From assembly GCA_019633425.1 (NCBI GenBank), contig WSUB01000236.1, positions 1 through 50,853 of the forward strand: a stretch of 50,853 nt of DNA, written 5' to 3'. Every line of letters starts with the position of its first letter. Position 1 is the first letter of the stretch. Below the pieces are notes generated by a model, which saw only the letters and a program-made list of their open reading frames with translations, did not search any database and had not been told where the DNA came from. The stretch comes from Tulasnella sp. 424. Taxonomy: Eukaryota > Basidiomycota > Agaricomycetes > Cantharellales > Tulasnellaceae. Shown here in pieces: positions 19,461 to 31,449 of the stretch. The position numbers and the translations under genes are program-made.

Positions 19461-20822
19461 AGCTCTAATAAAAACCCGTAGGATGATTTGAATCGCTCGT
19501 GGTTAGCAGTCCACTGGCTGGAATCGGAGCCCTCTATCCAAAGTGGATCTTCCGAGTAGGTAAAACGACATACTAATGAGTGTGATTTTTAACGATAATT
19601 GTTAGCCATGCTCGGTTAACGATTGTCCGATCCAATGATCTGAAGTCGTCTTGGAATCTCGCTGCACCGTGGCAACTGATGCAATGCACGGTTTCATCAA
19701 GCGGCGAAGTTGCTCCTTGCTGGGACCATGGGATGCGTCGTGGTACGTCCGCGTCTATTCCTATTTGTCTATTCTATCTTATCATCATCGGCGCTGAATC
19801 GCCCTGGGCCGTGAAGAAACTTCACTTTCCATCTTCACTAGTGACGAACACTTCTACCTTGTTGCGGATGCGGAAGCCTATTCTAGGATACACCCAAGCC
19901 ACTTACGAGCGGTATGGAGCACATTACATCTTAGTACTGGTCCGAGCTAAGCCGTTCCTCGTTAGAAATTGGTCGTCGAGTGGATCAAATGAGTCGAGCG
20001 GCGGAAGGCTATACACCATTGTACCGAAATAATTTCTCGCTAGCCCATCTCAATATTAAAAACTCGTGTATCACAAATGGCCCCTATAATTTCTCGCAAA
20101 TTGACAAAGGCATTTCTACGCTCCCTTGCCTTGCAGCCCGGTCGCTCGTGGCCTCCTTGGGATCAATTCGCGCTTACTTGTCCGTTGTGGCTCGTGGGTC
20201 CTCCAGAATTGATACTTGCGGGCGGTGATAAAGATTGTATCTCTGGGGAGCGGTGCCCGGATTCCAGAGATCTTCGGTGGGATGTGAGGTCTGGAGAGCC
20301 AGGATGTATACTGGATCCACTTTCGAGGGCTTGACCTGGTATATTTATACGGAAGAAACCACTTTCACGTTTCGTCTATTAGCACATAATATATACATGG
20401 CTCTGTGAGACGTCGTTATCTCGTCATTCTAGAGGAGTTATAAGGTCAAGGTAAGCGAACGAAAAAAGGAGGACTTCGTCGAAGTCGAAGTTTCCACGGT
20501 TGCCGCGGTGTTGGCAACATCAAGGTGGACAACTTTGCAAGACATTTCTTTGTTTCTTCTTTTCTCGTCTTTTTTGGGGGGAGTGGGCAGGGGGTGGTCA
20601 CGTTCGCGGGCTGCTGCTTCCCCAGCTTTTCAGGCGGGGGATGGTGCGGTGCAGTTGCCCCAACGCAAACACGACCCCCTATGCCATTTTCTAAATTTCT
20701 TTCTAACTCTCCCGAGCTCTTGCGGAGTTCCATTTTGGACCTGCCATCTTTAAGGCGACCAGATAGACAAGGTCGCCAATTGTCAGAGTGTTGGGTTCGA
20801 CAAGGTCGGGAGAGCAGCGAGT
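19461..20822. other. No gene recognised
   Basis: After the gag-like copy there are faint traces that may be more of its C-terminus (for example ALYPKWIFRVGK at about 19527-19562). The rest has only short frames without motifs on either strand. A G-rich stretch lies at 20570-20640. Confidence 0.35.
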
Positions 20823-21194
20823 CTATCCAAAGGATCGTAGTTCATTACAGGACGTAAACGCAGACCACCCACGGCTAACCAACCTCGGATGTTGGCGTTC
20901 TAAGGAGTCGTCGAAAAAGTCGATGACGTCTCGAACAATACTCCCGACCACAGCAAGAACCCTGATGAGGGAAGGAAGTATAAGTGAAAGGTCGAGTGAT
21001 CAAGTTCGGTGAGAAGATGATTGACTCGGCACAAGAACTTACGCGACGACGGGCCTGACGACCTTCCAAGTCGTCTTAACCATTGACTTCCAGGCTTTCT
21101 TGTCTTTGGAAGCTTTCTTGGCCTTAAGGTCGTCACCGTCTTCAACGGGGTCAGCTTCCGCTGGGGGAGGGTTCGTGGAGGTCTGTGCGAACAT
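20823..21194 (-). CDS. Small predicted single-pass membrane protein
   Basis: Two exons (21194-21043 and 20961-20823; 81-bp intron gtaagt..cag) give 96 residues. The N-terminus is acidic and Pro-rich (NPPPAEADPVEDGDD), followed by a Lys/Trp-rich basic patch (KAKKASKDKKAWKSMVK) and a hydrophobic stretch VVRPVVAVLAVVGSIVRDVI that could span a membrane. The C-terminal 40 residues are charged. No family is recognised. An upstream 25-nt mini-exon (ATG at 21342, donor gtgagc) resembles those of the paralogues at 22.4 and 35.4 kb, but it splices out of frame with this model, so the ATG at 21194 is preferred. An alternating 'tatatatatata' tract lies just upstream near 21395. Confidence 0.5.
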
Positions 21195-21342
21195 GGGTTG
21201 CGGACTAGAAGGGGCGTTTACAGTACGAAGTTGCTTTATTATATAACAAAGCAAAGCGTTAGCCAAACCCGATACGAGCAATCGTCCATAAGGCCTCATT
21301 AATGCTCACCCTGGGTGGGAGTGGAGGGGATCATTCTGGTTA

Positions 21343-22055
21343 CTTGGAATAGTGCGCTCTGGAAGTGAGGAAGAGAAGGAAGAGATGGAAGCATATATAT
21401 ATATAGTATGTGAGGTCAATTTGGAATCGTAATCAGCTTTTCTGACGGAGCTGGCGAAACCCGAAGCTGACTAAGCGGAGATGACCGGGGAGGGCGAGGA
21501 TCGAGGGCGGCGCATATGGAACTAATGACGTCGATTTTTTGTTGCAAACTAGCTGATGACGCGGTGGAAGTCCTTTCGCGAGCATCGGGAGGCGAAAGCG
21601 ATAGATCTTGTGCGCGTTTCTCGCTTTCGCTTGCTGCTTTCCCCCGGGTGGGAAGCTTGGCGAAGAACAGAAACAGCTCGAAACCCGCAACGTTTTGGGT
21701 ACTGACTCGAAAGCGAGTGGGTCCATTTCCTCAGTGTGGGCTGGTTGATTGGCCTCAAGGGGTTACTTGGACCACGCGAAGTCCTTCACGAAGTCTGTCG
21801 AGCGCCTCCAGAAGGGGGTAACGAGTCAAGCACAGACAATGTATCTCATGCTAGTGTACAGCACGTAGTAAGTATATATGGAGGCTCAAAGCTAGTCAAG
21901 CCGGCAAGGCGTTAGACTCGGTGTCGCCCAAGACTTCAGATGAAGAAGTCGAAGCGCACCTGCCAGGAAAGGCAATTAAGCTTGCGAATAGACTATATCC
22001 CTAATTTACACCGCACGTAATGCAGGTGAGGATCATCTCACAACAATTAAGACTT
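21343..22055. other. No gene recognised; TA-rich tract
   Basis: Includes the TA tract at about 21392-21403 (a possible TATA box for minus-strand transcription of the gene at 20823). No conserved coding sequence was seen. Confidence 0.4.
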
Positions 22056-22415
22056 CTAAGATGTAGAACAACGCCGGGTACGTCGCATTCGGTCAGTCCA
22101 AGTCGAAATCGAGAACGTCGAGGAGACTAACGCTTCGGTGATATCTCCACAAGACGCGCAATACCCGGATTCAACATATTTGGCACCGGTTTGGCTTTGA
22201 GGTACCTGCTCGGGGGCCTTTTCTGGGTCGGTTGGGGGATGGCTGGGTGATGTCGCGTCTGGGATGGGATGTGCATCTGGTTGCGAGGTGATCAGGGATG
22301 CTTGAGAAGGGGTTCCATTATCTTGGTTCAGTCCCAAACGATGCGGGTCAGTGCCGAAGATGAGGCGCGTGGATGCTCACTAGCACTTACTAGGAAACTG
22401 AGTGCAGGACCCCAT
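22056..22415 (-). CDS. Small CxxCG-motif protein, paralogue 1
   Basis: Exon 1 (22415-22391) encodes eight residues MGSCTQFP plus one base. A 69-bp intron (gtaagt..caag) joins it to exon 2 (22321-22056), giving 96 residues. The middle is Pro/Ser/Thr-rich with DATSPSHPPTDPEKAPEQVP and ends near GYCASCGDITEA. The locus at 35172-35445 has the same 25-nt first exon, the same phase, and DATSPNNAPSDPEKATEQLP then PCGTCGEVIDA and a stop, so the pair supports both models. The CxxC could bind a metal. The tail after ITEA is not shared. No known family; short length and disorder suggest a lineage-specific gene. Confidence 0.55.
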
Positions 22416-23239
22416 TTATAGATGAAAATAGATAGAAAGTGAACGATACGACGCAGGGAGGCAAGGACTTAAGGAGACCTCGACAGATCAATTTACCACC
22501 AGACGATATATAGCCTATGTCTCGTCTAAGTGGATCATATTAATGCCTCTTTGCCACCGCTGGGTAAAGGTTCTAGTGTTGCACCGGATCGCGTGAGAAA
22601 ACGTGGCATATCAGTATGGAGATTGTCGGGTGTGGCAAAGGAATTCCCATTCTTGGCATGCTGTGCCGTCCAGATCATGCATCCCAAGCGTATTTGACGC
22701 AGCTCGATAGGTCCGAGCTAGTATCATGTGCCCCGGGCCATAGGTCCGACGCTATTAACAGCCGCGGATAATCTGGAGAATGAGTAAAGCGATGCAAGGT
22801 CATGGTAGTTTCGGGGAATGGTTGAAAGGCGGGGTAGATTAGGTGGGAGCAAGGTCAGGATGGGGAAAACCATGGGCTTCAACTGCATCGATATCTTTGA
22901 CGGTTCGCGTGCCATGTTAGATCGAGCGGCTGAGGTAGTGAAGCAAGTTCGGAGGAAGGGGGCGGATTGCGGTCGAGTTCAAAACCAGGCACAAACAAAC
23001 ATCGGTGATCACGGGCTCAGTATTCGCGAAGACCACCTCATATGAGGTATTCTGGAGTGCCCGACTTCCTCTCTTATACCCCGGGGTCCAGTAACGGGAC
23101 TCCAAAGCTTGATGGAACGGGTCAAGGAGCTCACTGTCTTTGAAGATTGGCTTGATGCTATATCGTCAACATAATGATAAATTCCGAACCATTGCAAAAG
23201 CCAGGAGTCTTCAGTATGCCAAGGGTCTTCAGTAGTTAG
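22416..23239. other. Repeat debris with a possible lectin trace
   Basis: No gene called. At about 22866-22915 the plus strand reads MGFNCIDIFDGSRAM, reminiscent of the lectin strand GLNSLDIKSGTVLRA, but it is too short to call. The stretch 'gttcaaaacc(a)..gcacaaacaaacat' at about 22977-23004 recurs at about 24620-24650. Confidence 0.3.
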
Positions 23240-23244
23240 TAGGA

Positions 23245-23560
23245 CCCTCCTCAGTGTGGCAGGAGCACCAGCTACTGCAGCACTCTTGGCCGCCGCAGGC
23301 GCCACCGAAACATTCTCCATTGCAAAATTCCCCACCACAATCTCCGTTGCAGCATCCGCCGCCGCAACAAGAAATTGCACCAAGGCAACCAAGAAGCCTA
23401 GCGTTGTAGGAGAGTTAAGCCTTGCTCCGAAGAATAACAGAGTGAAACGCTGTCGCAAGTTTACTTGCTAAGAAAGACCACAGCAGGAGGATGTTTCCTC
23501 GTGGACTTGGGGTTTGCCAATTGAAGGTTGGGTTCGGGTCTTGGGTGATAGGAAGGGTGA
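23245..23560 (-). pseudogene. CYSTM relic with Cys-rich last exon
   Basis: Minus-strand sequence corresponds to exons 2 and 3 of the CYSTM genes. Exon 3 reads ISCCGGGCCNGDCGGEFCNG, then ECFGGACGGQECCSSWCSC and ends in TNY and a stop. The exon 2 end is 'tttctta' followed by gcaagt, where the other genes have 'tttcttg' followed by gtaagt. The donor is therefore GC, and joining would create TAG. The proline-rich first exon is not found. It sits beside a lectin relic, repeating the lectin/CYSTM association. Confidence 0.5.
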
Positions 23561-23707
23561 CCTGACATCAAAGAGCGAGATATTCAATCTCATCGTGAAT
23601 CCAGTCTCGCGTAAGACCAGCACGTAAACTGTATTGGAAGTCGAGATTAAAGTGCGGTACAGAATGGACAACAGAGCATGGATGGAGAGACAGGAGAATG
23701 GATTCCT

Positions 23708-24430
23708 TTAACTGAGTTGCTCTAACCAAAGGAACGCCGAGCTACAAGCACTGTAACTCTGGTCAACGTACGATTGAACAACCAACTTGCTACCTTCCAT
23801 ATTCACCTTAGTTGCAGGGAATGTAGCTGAATCCAGCGGCCCAAAGCTTGTATCCGCCCAACTGTTAACTTGCCAAGTCATGCGGATTTTCGAAACGTTA
23901 CTGACGTATGCTTTGATCCTCGAGTTGGTCGCCAGACCGATATCGATTGAATTGAGCGCAACGAAGACGGATGGCTTCGTCCAGAACAAGAGGTCGTCGA
24001 AGACGACATCTTTGCGATCCTGTCTTGGAGGTTGATCCCACCGGCGGAGATCCACAGTGTTTTCCGTGCCGCTGAAGATGTGTTCCTTATCTTCGGGATA
24101 GGCGGACCAGGCAGCGGTGGCTCACCCGATCGTGGTGTCGGCCCAGGTGTCGATGTGGATGGTGAAACCTTTGGCGCCGATGTTGGATGCGAAACACTTG
24201 ACGCGGGCGCTGGATCCAACGACGTCGATCATCCTGGGAAAGACGATGACCCTAGGAGTGATAAAAGAACGCTCGAAGTTGATACGCGGGAGGTGAGCTA
24301 CTTGGGCTACTTCAGAGGGTGGTCCTCCTCCGTATTGAACTCGCCGATCAGATGCCGAGGTCACCGAGTTGCTTGATAACGAAGTCAATGCAGGCCATTT
24401 AAAACGTCGTACCGGCCCAGGTGTCGGCAT
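23708..24430 (-). pseudogene. H-type lectin pseudogene, minus strand
   Basis: Reading from 24430: the end of domain 1 ('gacacctgggccgg', then 'atcaagcaactcggtgacctcgg'), domain 2 (RINFERSFITP, MIDVVGSSARVKCFASNIGA, IHIDTWADTT) and, in another frame, domain 3 (DVVFDDLLFWTKPSVFVALN, SIDIGLATNSRIKAYVSNV, VNSWADTS). At least three indels and stops break the frame. The 5' end begins at the same lectin position (~residue 70) as the copies at 9990 and 15550. The last signature shifts frame inside WADT. Confidence 0.82.
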
Positions 24431-24981
24431 GCAATGTAGACGAAGCCCCCGGATTCGTTTTGCAAGCTCGGCAGCGGTTCTCGCTATACATATATAGTTT
24501 CGTTTTGCGCCTGGTGGCCGATTGGAGACGTTCGAGTCATGATCAGGTGCAGACTATGCGAATGACATTGTTGACGTGCTCAGAGCAGAGATGGGGTGGA
24601 TGGGGGGTGGAGACCGCAGTCGGGTTCAAAACGAAGCACAAACAAACATGCGCGTCCGACTTAGGAATGCAAGCGAATTCGCATTGGTCCTAAGGAGTCT
24701 GATCGCATTGTTAGTAGATAGCTCATGCTACGTGACCTCTCTGAAGGCTTTAGAGTGTCTGGGATCCGCACATATTATAGATCGACTAACACGGTTCATG
24801 TCCGGAATTCAGTGCTAACACACAAAGCACTCGTTGAGGACTTCCACCGAGACCAAAGAGATAAATAAATAACCACAGAAAAAAACCCAGTACAGTACTA
24901 ATAAATATGAATCCTACAACAGGATGAGAATGAAACAAGAAGGAACGGGTAGGAGAGGCAGAGCTTCCTCACTTTCTGTCC
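24431..24981. other. No gene recognised
   Basis: Contains the repeated 'gttcaaaac..gcacaaacaaacat' string and otherwise short unconserved frames. The right end is the 3' flank of the gene at 24982. Confidence 0.35.
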
Positions 24982-27874
24982 TCAACTAAGAGCTCTATCC
25001 AACGCCTTTTCCAAATCGTCATCGTCATCATCGTCAAGGGTAGCCCGTATGAATGGGATTGCGTCTGGAGGAGGGGGAGGCTGAGCAGCGTGCCAGGCTC
25101 CAGACCTCACTGCCTCTTGGTACAGTGCGGCCCCTGTAATTGGAATCGACGCCGATGAATGCTCATTATGATCTCGGTCAAATGCTGACTGGGAGTCTTG
25201 AGCATTTTGTTGGATGATCTGCCAGGTCAGACCCGTCCTGGCCATCGCCCTGGCGACTCGCCGAGACCCCTTGACGGTCCGTTGTCCATTTACGACACCA
25301 TCCATCGTAGCGTCCGAAGAACCGTTCGAGGAGGTTGAATGGTTCGCCTCCGGTCCCTTCGCTATGCCATCTTTTGGAGCGCTTGAAGGAGCACGGCAAA
25401 ACGGGATCACAGATCCCGGCGATGCTACCACTTCAGGGCGTCTTCCAGTGTGGTTGGGCGGGGTGGAGGGGAGACCAGCTTGTCGACCTGCGACAATGTG
25501 AGGGAGGGGTTGGCGACTATGGACGGCTGCCGAGATGTGGGCCGGGACGTTGGGGGCTGCGGGGTGTTGAGCAGGGGCAGCGACCGGCGCTTGCTTTCTG
25601 GAAGACTCTGGCTTGATTGATCTTGTAAAGCCAGCCATAAGATCGCTCATGAGCGACCTAGAGGCGTCCCCCTTGCTCTGCCTCGGCTTGGATTTGGATA
25701 TGGGAGCAGGGGGTGGTGGTAGGAGCTTGACGGGACGACGATGACGGCCAAGGTTGTACTTGGCAAGGAAGTCATCGACCTCAGCTTCCTCGGATGCCTC
25801 ATCGTTCGTGGGTGACCGAACAACCTTTGAAGCAGATTTGGCTTCTCGCATTTTGGCTTGGACCTGGTGGACGCGACCGGCATGCGAAATCGGAGCTGGG
25901 CCTTGCTTGTTGCTGGAATCGGTTGATGGTCCATTCACGGGGTGGATTGGAACGCTTGGCGGGGTAGAGGTCGGCTCGGCAGTTGGAACTGGGATAGAAG
26001 CTGGTAGCGTTTGCTCAGTGGGCGCAGCCTGGCGCGCACTGGCATCCAGCTCCCTAGTGGGATCACCCTCCAGGGGTGATTCGGGCCGCATTGCTCCATT
26101 TGCCGAGTTTTCTTGCCTCACGGTCACGGTATTGCTAGTGGTGATTGGCACTGTGTCCCGAGCTGCAGGGCTGATTGGTCCAGCATCGATGTCGGGAGAG
26201 GAAGGGGTTGGCTGGATGCGAATGACCGATGACCTGTAAACCGAGTCACGAGTCAACGACGGGACAGAGGCGACCAGATTGGGGAATACATACCCAGCTG
26301 GTGTATCCGGTGGATTGCCGCTTTGCAAGCCAGTTGCGTCAACGGCTACATCTGGGCTCAGTGCCTTTGGAAGAACCATAGATTCATTCGAATCCAGTGA
26401 GGGATCAGCGGTATAAGTGCTTGAAGCCAGATGCAGGTCAGCAATCCTTCTTATACCCCAAAATTCAAAGCCACTTACGGGTCGACCTCCATGTAGCTGC
26501 CTTCGGTTTTGACCTGTTGAACGAACTCCTCGTCGCTCGATCCGCGCTCCTCTTCGGCCATCGCGATATCGTTAGGCTCCGTAACGGACCTGCTCTTGGG
26601 TTCCATATGTTGTTCGAGGGGGCTTTGAGGCGATTCGGGAACCAACGTTGCATCACTGGGATGCGTCGCCGAGTCTGGATCTTGAAGAGTCGTCACAGAC
26701 GACATTAGACGATGCGACTCGGGTGAAGGAACATCTTCATCCATGAACTCGATGCCGGAGTCGGCTCCAGTTTGTCCGACCACGGCGGGAGAGGTGGAAG
26801 AGGGGGCTTCGGGGAACGGTGACTGCGTGAAACTTTGACGGACTGCAGTCGGCACGGGTGACATCGGGCGAAGGGGTTCTTGCCAGTCAAAGTCTTCATC
26901 CCTGACTTGAGCTGTGTCGACTTCCATTGGCGCCATCGCAACGGACGCGGTGGAAGAAGGGAATGAGGAGGAGGGTCGAACGATTTCGGGACCGACTGCA
27001 GCGAGCGATCTCCAAACCTCAACGGTGAACATCCCATGGAACTTGGGTCCGCCAGTGACCTCTGCGTCCGCAATGGAAAGCCCGCCCAGGTGCTGAATGA
27101 TCGGCCCGACATCTAGCTCTTCAGCTTCTTTGGTGAACGAGCGCTCTGAGGGTGGGGGACTGCCGGCGGGTGAACCCGAGCTTGTGGTCAGAACTGCGAT
27201 CGACAACCCAAGGCAGGACATGACGTCACTTACGGTGCACCGCCAGCTGGCTTCCGCTTCTTAACCTTGTCGCTGCACTTGCGTATGGCTTTCTGGAGAC
27301 TGACTTTAACGCGTTTAGTGTACTTTTCGATTCGATCTGACTGGGCTTTGATGAATAGCTTTCGTCGGACCGAGTTCTTGACCATCATAAAGTTGGTGGG
27401 TCCGGTGGGTGTCTCGGAGTGGACCGAGTCCTCGGCTGTCGGGGTAGGACAGTGATCTGGAGCAGGTTCCTCCGAAACGGACAGCTGCTGGAACCGGAAG
27501 GTAAGGGTGTTGATGACTGCCAGAAGGAGGGTGGGCTCGTCCAGGTCCTTTGGACCAATCCTGCAAAGGCCATGCTTCTCCGGAGAGGCAGAAAAGCTGA
27601 GGTGGCAATCAATAAGATACACAAAAGCAGTAGAAGGAGGAACAGGACACGGGAGCAGGTGGACTAGTACTTACCATGCGGGAGGGATAGTATGAGCTGA
27701 AGTGGTGGTGACACCGTCGACGATCGAGGATGTGGGTGCCATCGAAGCAAGGGAAGGGACGAGTATTGCTAGAATGATAGACGAGAGATCCGCTTTGGAA
27801 GAGGTAAAGGCTCGCAAAAGGGGCTCAGGAAAGTGAGAGGTGGTGGTAGAATGCGGTTCTGTGGTTTGAGCCAA
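24982..27874 (-). CDS. Large disordered protein, four exons, function unknown
   Basis: Exons 27874-27675, 27596-27234, 27180-26479 and 26419-24982 join in consistent phase across GT..AG introns of 78, 53 and 59 bp, giving about 900 residues. Residues 67-187 hold a basic segment (KNSVRRKLFIKAQSDRIEKY, then VSLQKAIRKCSDKVKKRKP). The rest is Pro/Ser/Thr-rich and acidic (for example EPLRPMSPVPTAVRQS, EEERGSSDEEF). A conserved-looking helix near the C-terminus reads RRVARAMARTGLTWQIIQQN, and the end is DDDDDDLEKALDRALS. The basic patch and acidic tail would suit a nuclear or scaffold protein, but I recognise no domain. The start is the least certain part; an internal Met in exon 1 is possible. Exons 2-4 are well supported by phase. 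Confidence 0.68.
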
Positions 27875-29377
27875 GTCAGCTATTTCAATGGCGCCGAGAG
27901 TGTGCCTAAGTTAGGAATTCGGACTTACGCAAGACAACACCCAAGCCTCTACCCATTCACTCTTGCTACCGCGTATCCAACCGACTCTCTCCTGGCGCTC
28001 CCCCTCACGGGCAACGCGTTCCAAGCGATGCCGGCACTAACATCGGCCCAATGGCATACCTGACACTGCGATCCGGTGTAGAGGGTATCTGGAAACCCAG
28101 TTCTCTTCAGTCCTCCTTCGATCCCCTCCAACCTGGACACGTTCGCTTTATAGACTGAGAGGGAGGAACCCCGAGCATGTCTGGTTTCGAATGCGTACAC
28201 ATCAAGTCTTCAACGCACAAAAGCCCCATCCCCTAGATGTATGCAAACCCCAAACAGCCAGTACTAAACCGAGCCCGTGAGTATGGTTGTAACGGCGATT
28301 GAATAGCCTTTTCCCCCTCCTTGCGGGATTACTTGTGCAATATTGAGAGAAAACTGCACTGCAACGAAGCCGGCACTGTATTAGGACTTGCTCTTGCACG
28401 ACGGTTTCAGAGTGAAATACCATAGCCCGGCGGGTGATGGCCCAGAAGGAAGTACCTAGTCTCGAAATTTCAGTGCCGAAGAATGAAGGACGCCGCCTGC
28501 AGAGAGAGTCGAGCTGGGGAAGTGATTGTCCCATTTCCATATCGACTGTCTTGTCACCGACACGTTCTTTTCTTCTCCTTTAGGGGGAAAAGCTGGTGCC
28601 CTGTCGAAGTCGAGCTGGAGAAGGATGAGCGTTTCGAAAAAGTTTCGTGCGAAGATTAATTCGGGACCGAAGCCATTGGTTCGGCAACTCCCCGCAGGCG
28701 GGAAGCCCCTTTTCAAACCAACGCTCGACAGTGATTTGACAAGGCCCTTTCCGACTATATTTTTGGCACTTAGAATCGAGTTCACAGGTGGGAGTACCCT
28801 GAACAATCTCTAGGTCGAAGCCTGACCTGAGTCCAGACATCCCAGAAAAACGGAAGGCCGGTTGCCAACCACCATTTCAGAAAGCCTCCATGCCGATGCA
28901 TAGAAAGTTAGCTATTCACGGTAATGCGCATCGAGGTGAAGCGAGTCCCAGAGATAAAGCTGTCGGATTCCACTTCAGGGTTTGCGCTGTCATTCGGAGC
29001 ATCTTGCGAAGGGGGTTAGCCGTGATCATTGATGGGAGCTTCGGTCGGAAAGTGAAGTTGCAACCTGATCATCCAGACTATGACCGGCCGCTTCCTAAAT
29101 ATGTCCTGTCTGTATATTCGGCCTATCAACACAGCCCAGTCGACCTGTTAATGAATTGGGTTCTGTTTTTATCGCGTGCAACCAACTATAGTCCCTGGTT
29201 GCTTTTCTTCCGTCGGGCGTTTTTAGTTCCTCAAGTCTATCACACGACATCATTTTGCTGTACAACCTTGACAGATGATCTACCGAGCTCGAATGCTTCT
29301 CGGAATCAGACCTCTGCTATTCAAAGTATTACCAACAATCATCGTCATGATCGGAAAACCGATGGTCGACATCTACA
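27875..29377. other. No gene recognised
   Basis: About 1.5 kb without a frame that carries a motif on either strand. It would hold the promoter of the minus-strand gene at 24982. The open frame at 28890-29438 is not conserved except where it enters the segmental duplication at 29378. Confidence 0.35.
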
Positions 29378-31020
29378 GCGCCATTCGAACTATGCAGTGT
29401 ATCAACATCTCGCCTCGGACTTTCCGCTTTTCCAATGATATATCGCATTTACAGAAGGACGGGGCTCTGAGATTAACCCGAGAGAATTATTCTTCAGACA
29501 CTGGCAATCATCCTGAGGATTAGGGTGGGTAGTGTTCCACAAGGAGCAAGAATACATTCCAAGCGTTGACAGAATTTCGCCGACAGTGAATCGGTTTACC
29601 TTGTGAACGATCTTCAGCGGCTCTAGCTACTAGCAGCGTCATCTTCATAGTATTTCTGGCTGACAGGAGCCTCGTCAGAGTGTTCGCAGCATCCACCGCC
29701 GCAGCACCCTTCGTCGCCACATTCACTGAAGCAGCAAAACAGTGCAGCAAAGCAAGCGAAACTAGAAATTTAAGGGAACTCAGCGTTGCTCGAGAGAGAA
29801 TCTTCCTCACGATTTTGACTTACCAAGAAAAACAACCGTCCGAGGATCCTTTCGCTTTCTCATCTTGCCGGTGCTCTACAACCACGAGCTGAGGTGTGGT
29901 CTGGTGGATATAAGTGTTGTTTTGGTTCACGATTCTTTGCTGCTGACCTGAGAGGCAAGGGGCGGAACATTAAACTTGATTGTGAAGCTAGCCTGAAGCA
30001 GAATTCCCGCTTACCCTGGCTCTTTCCTTGCGAAGGCGGATAGTACCCTCCACTGTTGTTATGACCCCCTGGCGAAGGTTTGGATTGGGTAGGTTTTGCG
30101 GGAGGCTTGGGTTGCACGGGAGCCTTACTCGGCTTGGCAATTTTGGCCGGTGGAGCTGCCTTGGGTGGTGGAGCGGGCTTGGGCGGCTGGGTGACCTTGG
30201 ACGGGGTAGGACGTTTGGGAGGCATGGATCGTTAAGAGTCGAGTGGAAGTGTTACACAAGAGCAAATACAAACAGAATCTGCCGTTGACGTATTGAAACC
30301 GTAGCAAAGCAGGGGAGGTGAGGACTGGGTAGAGGGAGTTGGGGAGAGCGAAGGGGGCAGGAAGATGTGCGATACTTAGAAACACAGTCGCCGAGTTGAG
30401 ATTTATATTTTGGTCACAAATCCTGAGACTGGAGATATCCCAAAAAATCTTTGGCTTCGCTGTGCCTGGTTCATTTATCCTCTACCAATGGTAATTCGAT
30501 ACAGTCGTTAGCGCCGGGCCGCCTTCAGCTTCTTGGCAATCGAAGCTTCACTCTTCTTCCTTTCTGGGGTTGTTCCGACCAACCTTTCTCAGAAGTCCCA
30601 TCCACGATGGGTTCAGCAAGAAAAGTGGCTGAAGTCGAACGAGAAGCTGGTAAACTGAGAATTTCCGTATTTGGGCACTCGACAAGTATTTTTGGAAACT
30701 GCGAATACGTGCGTACCGTGAGGCGCTTGTAAATTGTCCCGATGCTTACACTTCGGGTCCCTCTTCAAGCTGCGGCTATGCTCGTGTCAACCCCTTACAA
30801 CGTGCGGCAATGGATGTGGACAGCCCGAATGGGGGGAGGCCCTCAGGTACGTGGGAGCGGAGATGACTGGCCATACATATGAGGGGGATTCGCCAGGCTC
30901 GTAGAGACGCCCGGGGAGTGAGGCGCCTGTTTGTCGATCGCTGGCGGTGCGACTTATATATAGGTTTTACTCCGCCGCCGGCACATGATAGGCCGGCGGA
31001 CAACGCTTGGCAATCCATCC
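29378..31020. repeat. Segmental duplication, unit 1 (partner 32499-34240)
   Basis: About 1.65 kb in direct orientation with 32499-34240. It starts at 'cagcgccattcgaa', includes the whole three-exon CYSTM gene and its promoter, the 'tttggaaact' and 'aggcttgtaaattgtcccgatgct' blocks, and ends near 'cgccggcaca.gataggc' and 'gacaatcc'. Identity is high in exons and introns alike, so duplication is fairly recent relative to the lectin relics. Confidence 0.8.
29623..30225 (-). CDS. CYSTM-type protein with Pro/Lys-rich N-terminus (copy 1)
   Basis: Exons 30225-30015, 29947-29824 and 29761-29623 (introns of 67 and 62 bp) give 157 residues. Exon 1 is a Pro/Lys/Ala repeat (MPPKRPTPSKVTQPPKP and similar) ending NNSGGYYPPSQGKSQG. 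Exon 2 is Gln/Val-rich (QQQRIVNQNNTYI, LVVVEHRQDEKAKGSSDGCF). Exon 3 is the Cys block CFACFAALFCCFSECGDEGC then CGGGCCEHSDEAP, ending YYEDDAASS. Exon phases are identical to the smaller gene at 16039, so they are one family. The CC..CC helix would anchor the protein in a membrane with a long flexible cytosolic arm. Stress-related roles are known for short CYSTM proteins; the role of this long form is unknown. Confidence 0.78.
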
Positions 31021-31448
31021 AGGCACATAACGGGTTCCAGTGAAATTGAAAATGTTTGCTGTCCACTCCCGAGCATCCACGTGTCAACTATGGATTGAGG
31101 ATCTGCATATGAACAGGCCTGATTTGGAACACTTTCTTGGTGAGTGATATCATTACGCTTCATTCAAAGCGTGACGTTGTTGGCAAGAGTTCAGTGGGAC
31201 GACAACCGATCCCGCGCTCGGAGGACGACCCATCTGACGACCAGTCTTTTGAATCACGGAGCTCCAGTCTTCCTACCCTTTAGGGGAGTCTTACACCTTC
31301 TGGTCACCGACGCCACCAATGTGGTCATATGACTCCGGCTTGTGTCGTGAAGGATCCAGCGGGCGAAACGTACAAATGTTGCGTCAATACATCGGCACAA
31401 CGAAGACTTTGATCGTGCCAACCGGAAACGAATAGATATCACGAGATC
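30226..31448. other. CYSTM promoter region and duplicated flank
   Basis: No coding sequence recognised. 30226-31020 is shared with 33463-34240. The conserved 'gatccttaaga'-like leader and 'gaggtgaggactgggta' block just upstream of both CYSTM starts are candidate promoter elements. 31021-31448 is unique here. Confidence 0.4.
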
Positions 31449-31449
31449 T

